Assembly: GCA_033855775.1 (NCBI GenBank)
Contig: JAWVFT010000079.1
Coordinates: 1-10,216, forward strand
DNA: 10,216 nt
Reading direction: 5' to 3'
Source of the DNA: DASVTR01 sp033855775
Lineage (GTDB): Bacteria > Acidobacteriota > Blastocatellia > Pyrinomonadales > Pyrinomonadaceae
The translations under genes were made by a program, and so were the position numbers. Position 1 is the first letter of the stretch. Each line of letters begins with the position of its first letter. Positions 6,986 through 10,216 of the stretch are shown in pieces. Under the pieces are notes generated by a model. The model did no database searches. It was not told where the DNA came from and saw only the letters and a program-made list of their open reading frames with translations.

Positions 6986-7013
6986 GTTTCGCGTTTCAAG
7001 TTTCCACGTTGCC
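6986..7013. repeat. GTTTCNN heptamers upstream of the TerC-type gene
   Basis: Three tandem 7-mers, GTTTCGC, GTTTCAA and GTTTCCA (6986-7006), are followed by a diverged CGTTGCC. On the minus strand they read NNGAAAC. The same style recurs at 9274-9339. They lie in the leader of the TerC-type gene and explain why the open frame extends artificially upstream of its real start. Confidence 0.6.
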
Positions 7014-7099
7014 GCGCTGTCAGCAAGTCAAGCTGAAAACAAGTCCGGCGATTTAATCGCAAACTTGAAGGCTGAAACCTTTGAGAGCGGCCCGCGCGG

Positions 7100-7129
7100 T
7101 TGCGAGAGCCGCCGCCTCTCCGTTACAAT
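7100..7129 (+). promoter_or_regulatory. Candidate sigma70 promoter for the PpiD-like gene
   Basis: TTGCGA (7100-7105) and TACAAT (7124-7129) are 18 bases apart, matching the consensus boxes at 4/6 and 5/6. Transcription would begin near 7136, giving a leader of about 110 bases. The rest of the 6925-7244 divergent spacer shows only the heptamers at 6986-7013. I found no convincing promoter toward the TerC-type gene. Confidence 0.4.
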
Positions 7130-7244
7130 TCGCCGTTTGCAGGTGGCAATCAATTAGCGGCTATCGGCGCTCAATCATTCCCGGTCACACGCTCATGCCC
7201 GAAACGGTAGTCGCCGAATACTTGATAGAGGTAAATAATTTAAG

Positions 7245-9257
7245 ATGTTAAAAAGCTTGGGTCGGATGGAACGCTCCCGCAACCTGATTATCGTCGGGTT
7301 CGCGGTTCTGATGGCAGTCAGCCTTGTGCTCTTCTATGCTCCGGGGCGCAACACGGAGGCTTTGTCTGGGGGAGGCACGGAGGTCATCGCGCGCGTCGGC
7401 GGCGATGACATTCTTGTCAACGAATTCAACTCGCGCAAGCAGAGCGTGATTCAACGCTACGGCGGGCAGTTCGGCTTCGCCCAACTCGGCTACACGAACA
7501 AGCGGCTGCTCGACGAAATGATTCAGAGCCGCATCACGGCGCAGGAAGCGAGCCGCCTGAATCTGGGAGCCTCCGACGGCGAACTCAAGGCATCTATCAA
7601 GCGCACGTTTCGCGACGCGGCTGGCAACTTCATCGGCTTCGATAAGTATAAGGAGCGCGTCGTCTCCAACTACGGCGACCTTGAACGCTTCGAGGGCGGC
7701 GTCCGCGACGATATAGCCTCGCAGAAATTGTTGGCCTTCGTCACCGCCGGAGTCCACGTCTCCGACGAAGAAGTGCAGAAGGATTACCAGCGCCAGAACG
7801 TCAAGTTCGACCTTGTGTACGTCGCCGTCACGCCCGACAAAGTGGCCGAGAAGATTCAGCCCACGGACGAAGAGTTGCGCGCTTACTTCGACCAGCACAA
7901 GACCAACTATCGCATCTACGAGCCGCAGAAAAAGATTCGCTACCTCTTCATTGACCAAACCAAGATGGGCGAGAAGCTGACGCTCTCGGACGCGGACCTG
8001 AAGGCGGAGTACGACAAACTGAAGCCGGAGAATAAAGAGGCGGGCAATCGCGTGCAGCAGATTGTCCTGAAGGTCGCCAATCCCGGTCTGGATGCGACCG
8101 TGAAGGCGAAGGCCGACCAGTTGGCGACGCAGGCGCGCGGCCAGACCGGCACGATGGAAGAGAAAGAGTTTGGCGACCTTGCGAAGGGCCAATCGGAAGA
8201 CCCCGCGACGGCGAAGAACGGCGGCATGCTGCCGAACTACGTCAAGAAGGACGCGACCAAGGCCAGCGACCCGCTGCAACACATCTTTGAAACCGAAGTC
8301 GGCGGCATCTCCGGCCCCTTCAAGTCCGGCAACGCTTACTACATCTATCGTCGCGGCGAGTCTGTGCCGAAGACCTTCGAGCAGGCCAAGCCCCAACTGC
8401 TCGCCTCCCTGCGTAATCGTCAGGCTTACGACGCCGCCTCAGCGTTGGCCGCGCGCATCAGTGAGCGCGCCAAGCAGGAGAAAGACTTTCAGAAGCTCGC
8501 CACGGAGTTTGCGGGCCAGGCCAACATGAATGCGGCGCAGATGTTGAAGGAAACGGGCTTCATCGTTCCCGGCGATGATGTGCCGGACATCGGCAGCAAC
8601 CAGCAGTTTGAGGATGCTCTTGAGCCGCTCAACAACGCGCAGGATGTCGGCGCCGCGACGCCCATCAAAGGCGGCTTTGCGATTCCGATGCTCGTCGAAA
8701 AGAAAGACCCGCGCCTGCCTGAGTTTGATGAAACGAAGGAGAAGGTCGCCAAAGACCTCAAGCTTGAGCGCGCCAAGGCCCAACTCGAAGAGATGGCCCG
8801 CAATCTGGCGAACGGCACGGGGAGCGCAGCCGAACTCAAAGCCGCCGCTCAAAAGCTTGGGCTGGAAGCGAAGGACGAAGGAGCCTACAAGCTCGGCATG
8901 CCTCTGGGCGAAGCCGGAACCAGCCCCGGAGCCGACGAAGTAATTTACGGCCTCAAGGAAGGCGAACTCACCAAGACGCCCATCAAGATTGGCGACGCAT
9001 GGTTCGTCGTCGGCGCGACCAAACGAACCGAAGCAGACCTCACGGAGTTTAATAAAAACCGCGACCGTCAGGTCCAGCAGGCCACAGACACCTTGCGCGA
9101 TCAGGTCTTCAGCGACTACATCGCCGGAGTCAAAGCCCGCATGGAGAGCGAAGGCCGCATCTACATTGACGAGAATGTGATGAAGCAACTCGAAAGCGAC
9201 GAGCCGGAGATGACCAACCCCGCGCTCCCGCGCCGCCCGCCCATCCGTCAGGGCTAA
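7245..9257 (+). CDS. PpiD/SurA-type periplasmic folding factor (parvulin-like)
   Basis: This is a predicted inner-membrane-anchored periplasmic chaperone with PpiD architecture; its 670 residues compare with about 623 in E. coli PpiD. A basic N-terminus precedes one membrane helix (about 13-32). A SurA-N-like helical domain follows (about 45-185), then a parvulin/PpiC domain at about 265-371 (DLAKGQSEDPATAKNGGMLP at 311-330, VGGISGPFKSGNAYYIYRRG at 352-371). A C-terminal helical region ends in a second parvulin-like remnant (about 545-595, GLKEGELTKTPIKIGDAWFV at 569-588). The catalytic-fold histidines of active parvulins are replaced: QQIVLK where SHILI is usual, and YYIYR where YHIIK is usual. 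Isomerase activity is therefore doubtful, as reported for PpiD itself. AGAGGT (7227-7232) lies 12 bases before the ATG. A second in-frame ATG is at 7266, but the first keeps the basic cytoplasmic tail. Confidence 0.88.
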   Translation: MLKSLGRMERSRNLIIVGFAVLMAVSLVLFYAPGRNTEALSGGGTEVIARVGGDDILVNEFNSRKQSVIQRYGGQFGFAQLGYTNKRLLDEMIQSRITAQEASRLNLGASDGELKASIKRTFRDAAGNFIGFDKYKERVVSNYGDLERFEGGVRDDIASQKLLAFVTAGVHVSDEEVQKDYQRQNVKFDLVYVAVTPDKVAEKIQPTDEELRAYFDQHKTNYRIYEPQKKIRYLFIDQTKMGEKLTLSDADLKAEYDKLKPENKEAGNRVQQIVLKVANPGLDATVKAKADQLATQARGQTGTMEEKEFGDLAKGQSEDPATAKNGGMLPNYVKKDATKASDPLQHIFETEVGGISGPFKSGNAYYIYRRGESVPKTFEQAKPQLLASLRNRQAYDAASALAARISERAKQEKDFQKLATEFAGQANMNAAQMLKETGFIVPGDDVPDIGSNQQFEDALEPLNNAQDVGAATPIKGGFAIPMLVEKKDPRLPEFDETKEKVAKDLKLERAKAQLEEMARNLANGTGSAAELKAAAQKLGLEAKDEGAYKLGMPLGEAGTSPGADEVIYGLKEGELTKTPIKIGDAWFVVGATKRTEADLTEFNKNRDRQVQQATDTLRDQVFSDYIAGVKARMESEGRIYIDENVMKQLESDEPEMTNPALPRRPPIRQG

Positions 9258-9273
9258 CACCGCGACGACAAAC

Positions 9274-9339
9274 GCCGAACGCGGAACGATGAACCCGAAA
9301 GCCAACGGCTCTCCTTCATCGTTCCGCGTTTCGCTTTCC
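9274..9339. terminator. Hairpin between convergent genes, built of heptamers
   Basis: Arms 9278-9293 and 9315-9330 are perfect 16-bp reverse complements with a 21-base loop, located between the convergent stops of the PpiD-like gene (9257) and the transporter (9357). Position suggests a bidirectional terminator or mRNA 3'-end stabiliser, but no T-tract follows on either strand. The left arm reads as 7-mers (GCCGAAC GCGGAAC GATGAAC CCGAAAG). The right arm mirrors this (GTTCCGC GTTTCGC), so the hairpin consists of inverted heptamer arrays. Confidence 0.6.
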
Positions 9340-9356
9340 AAACCCGCTGCCTCGCG

Positions 9357-10216
9357 TTACCACCAGCCGAGCAGCTTCCACCACAGTAAGCCTGCGGCGG
9401 CCCAGATGAGTATGTTGGGGACCGAGACGACGAGGCCGAGCCACCACCACGTCCGCTGCTTGACGTAGCCCGCGCCGAACCAGATGGGAGCGGGTGTTGT
9501 GCCGTAGTGCGTCAGCGAGGCGTTGAGATTCGAGAGATAGGCGAGCGAGAGGACTGCCAGATAGGCTGGCGTTCCGGCGGCGAGCGTGACGAGCAGAAAC
9601 GGAATGTACATCGCCGTGACGTGCGCCGTGATGCTGGCAAAGGCGTAGTGCGCGTAGAAGTAGACGAAGAGCAGGGCAGCGAGTGCCCACCACCATGACC
9701 ATGCGTGCGTGAAGCTCGCGGCGGCTCTGGCGAAGCCTTCGGTGATGCCCGTCTCGCCCAAAGCTTCCGCCATTCGCACAAGGCCGCCATACCAGATGAA
9801 GACATCCCACGCGGCGCGCTCCGCCAGCACGTCTTCCCAGTCCAACACGTTGCTCAACAGCAGCACGCAGATGCCGACCAGAGCCACCACCGCATAGTTG
9901 ATTTGATGCCAGCCCGTCGTCATCCACATTATCGCTATCAAGCCGAAGACGACCAGCATCAACTTCTCCGCGCGCGACATGCGGCCCATGCTTTTGAGTT
10001 CGGCGGCGGCCATGCGCGCAGCGTCCGGCGTCTGCTTAATCTCCGGCGGAAAGATTCTGTAGAGCAGGAGCGGCACGACCGCGAGCGAGAGCAATCCGGG
10101 CAGGATGGCTCCGAGCAGCCAGCGGTTGTAGCTCAACTCGATGCCCGTCGCCTGCTTCGCAAACTTGGCGATAATCACGTTGGAGGCTTGACCCGTCAAA
10201 AACATCGCGCAGACGA
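9357..10216 (-). CDS. DASS/CitT-family anion:Na+ symporter, C-terminal part
   Basis: This is a multi-pass inner-membrane transporter of the divalent anion:sodium symporter family (SLC13-like; 2-oxoglutarate/malate or citrate/succinate carriers). About 285 C-terminal residues are present, and the frame remains open through the window edge, so the N-terminal part (roughly 40% of a typical 470-residue protein) is outside. The ATG at 10205 is internal: it reads MFLTGQASNVIIAKFA, matching the family's mid-protein segment. Near the C-terminus, SNLNASLTHYGTTPAPIWFG carries the second SN...THYG substrate/Na+-binding signature typical of the CitT branch. YFYAHYAFASITAHVTAMYI is a further family-typical helix. 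At least seven hydrophobic segments are visible. The substrate cannot be deduced. It converges on the PpiD-like gene with a 99-bp gap. Confidence 0.88.
   Translation of the reverse strand, partial: VCAMFLTGQASNVIIAKFAKQATGIELSYNRWLLGAILPGLLSLAVVPLLLYRIFPPEIKQTPDAARMAAAELKSMGRMSRAEKLMLVVFGLIAIMWMTTGWHQINYAVVALVGICVLLLSNVLDWEDVLAERAAWDVFIWYGGLVRMAEALGETGITEGFARAAASFTHAWSWWWALAALLFVYFYAHYAFASITAHVTAMYIPFLLVTLAAGTPAYLAVLSLAYLSNLNASLTHYGTTPAPIWFGAGYVKQRTWWWLGLVVSVPNILIWAAAGLLWWKLLGWW

Noticed and set aside
6925..7062. Extended TerC N-terminus starting at 7062
   Set aside because: The extension crosses heptamer repeats and is unlike the family; TerC proteins begin close to the first helix.
6925..7244. 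Mn2+-sensing yybP-ykoY riboswitch upstream of the TerC-type gene
   Set aside because: Such riboswitches precede alx in E. coli, but I could not find the conserved core on the minus strand.
7248..8396. Long antisense open frame under the PpiD-like gene
   Set aside because: Shadow frame in GC-rich coding DNA with no recognisable domain. The same applies to the antisense frame at 8439-9341 and to those across mreC and the cyclase.

Overview
The window looks like chromosomal core sequence from a high-GC Gram-negative-type bacterium. It carries an inner-membrane-anchored periplasmic chaperone, a MreB/MreC elongation system and a membrane-anchored FecR/fibronectin-III protein. Together with the 7-bp tandem repeats in the gaps, this reminds me of Acidobacteriota (Blastocatellia-like). 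That assignment is an inference from gene style, not a database match.

Layout. Positions 1-5103 are read on the minus strand, in transcription order: a FecR-domain membrane protein (5103-3841), a GAF/GGDEF diguanylate cyclase (3810-2242), mreB (2043-997) and mreC (909-16). mreD, a PBP2 gene and rodA may lie beyond position 1, but this cannot be seen. A 735-bp gap (5104-5838) follows, filled largely by an unusual 21-bp-period array. Next comes a TerC/Alx-type membrane protein on the minus strand (about 6924-5839) with its own intrinsic terminator. A divergent spacer (6925-7244) separates it from a PpiD/SurA-type periplasmic folding factor on the plus strand (7245-9257). The right edge holds the C-terminal part of a DASS/CitT-family anion transporter on the minus strand (9357 to beyond 10216), convergent with ppiD across a hairpin.

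How the genes fit together. MreB and MreC are the cytoplasmic filament and periplasmic scaffold of the cell-elongation machinery. The diguanylate cyclase just upstream, 30 bp from the FecR-like gene, puts a c-di-GMP synthase beside the shape operon. Any functional link is speculative. PpiD-like, TerC-like and DASS proteins are independent envelope functions.

Most unusual content. No classical novel multi-gene system (defence, biosynthesis, mobile element) is visible. The notable signal is between the genes. Four non-coding regions carry sequence with a 7-bp or 21-bp period. The 5258-5734 array keeps a strict 21-bp phase through 22 full units and a partial one. Several units are palindromes in which paired substitutions preserve base pairing, which argues for a DNA- or RNA-level structure rather than a protein.
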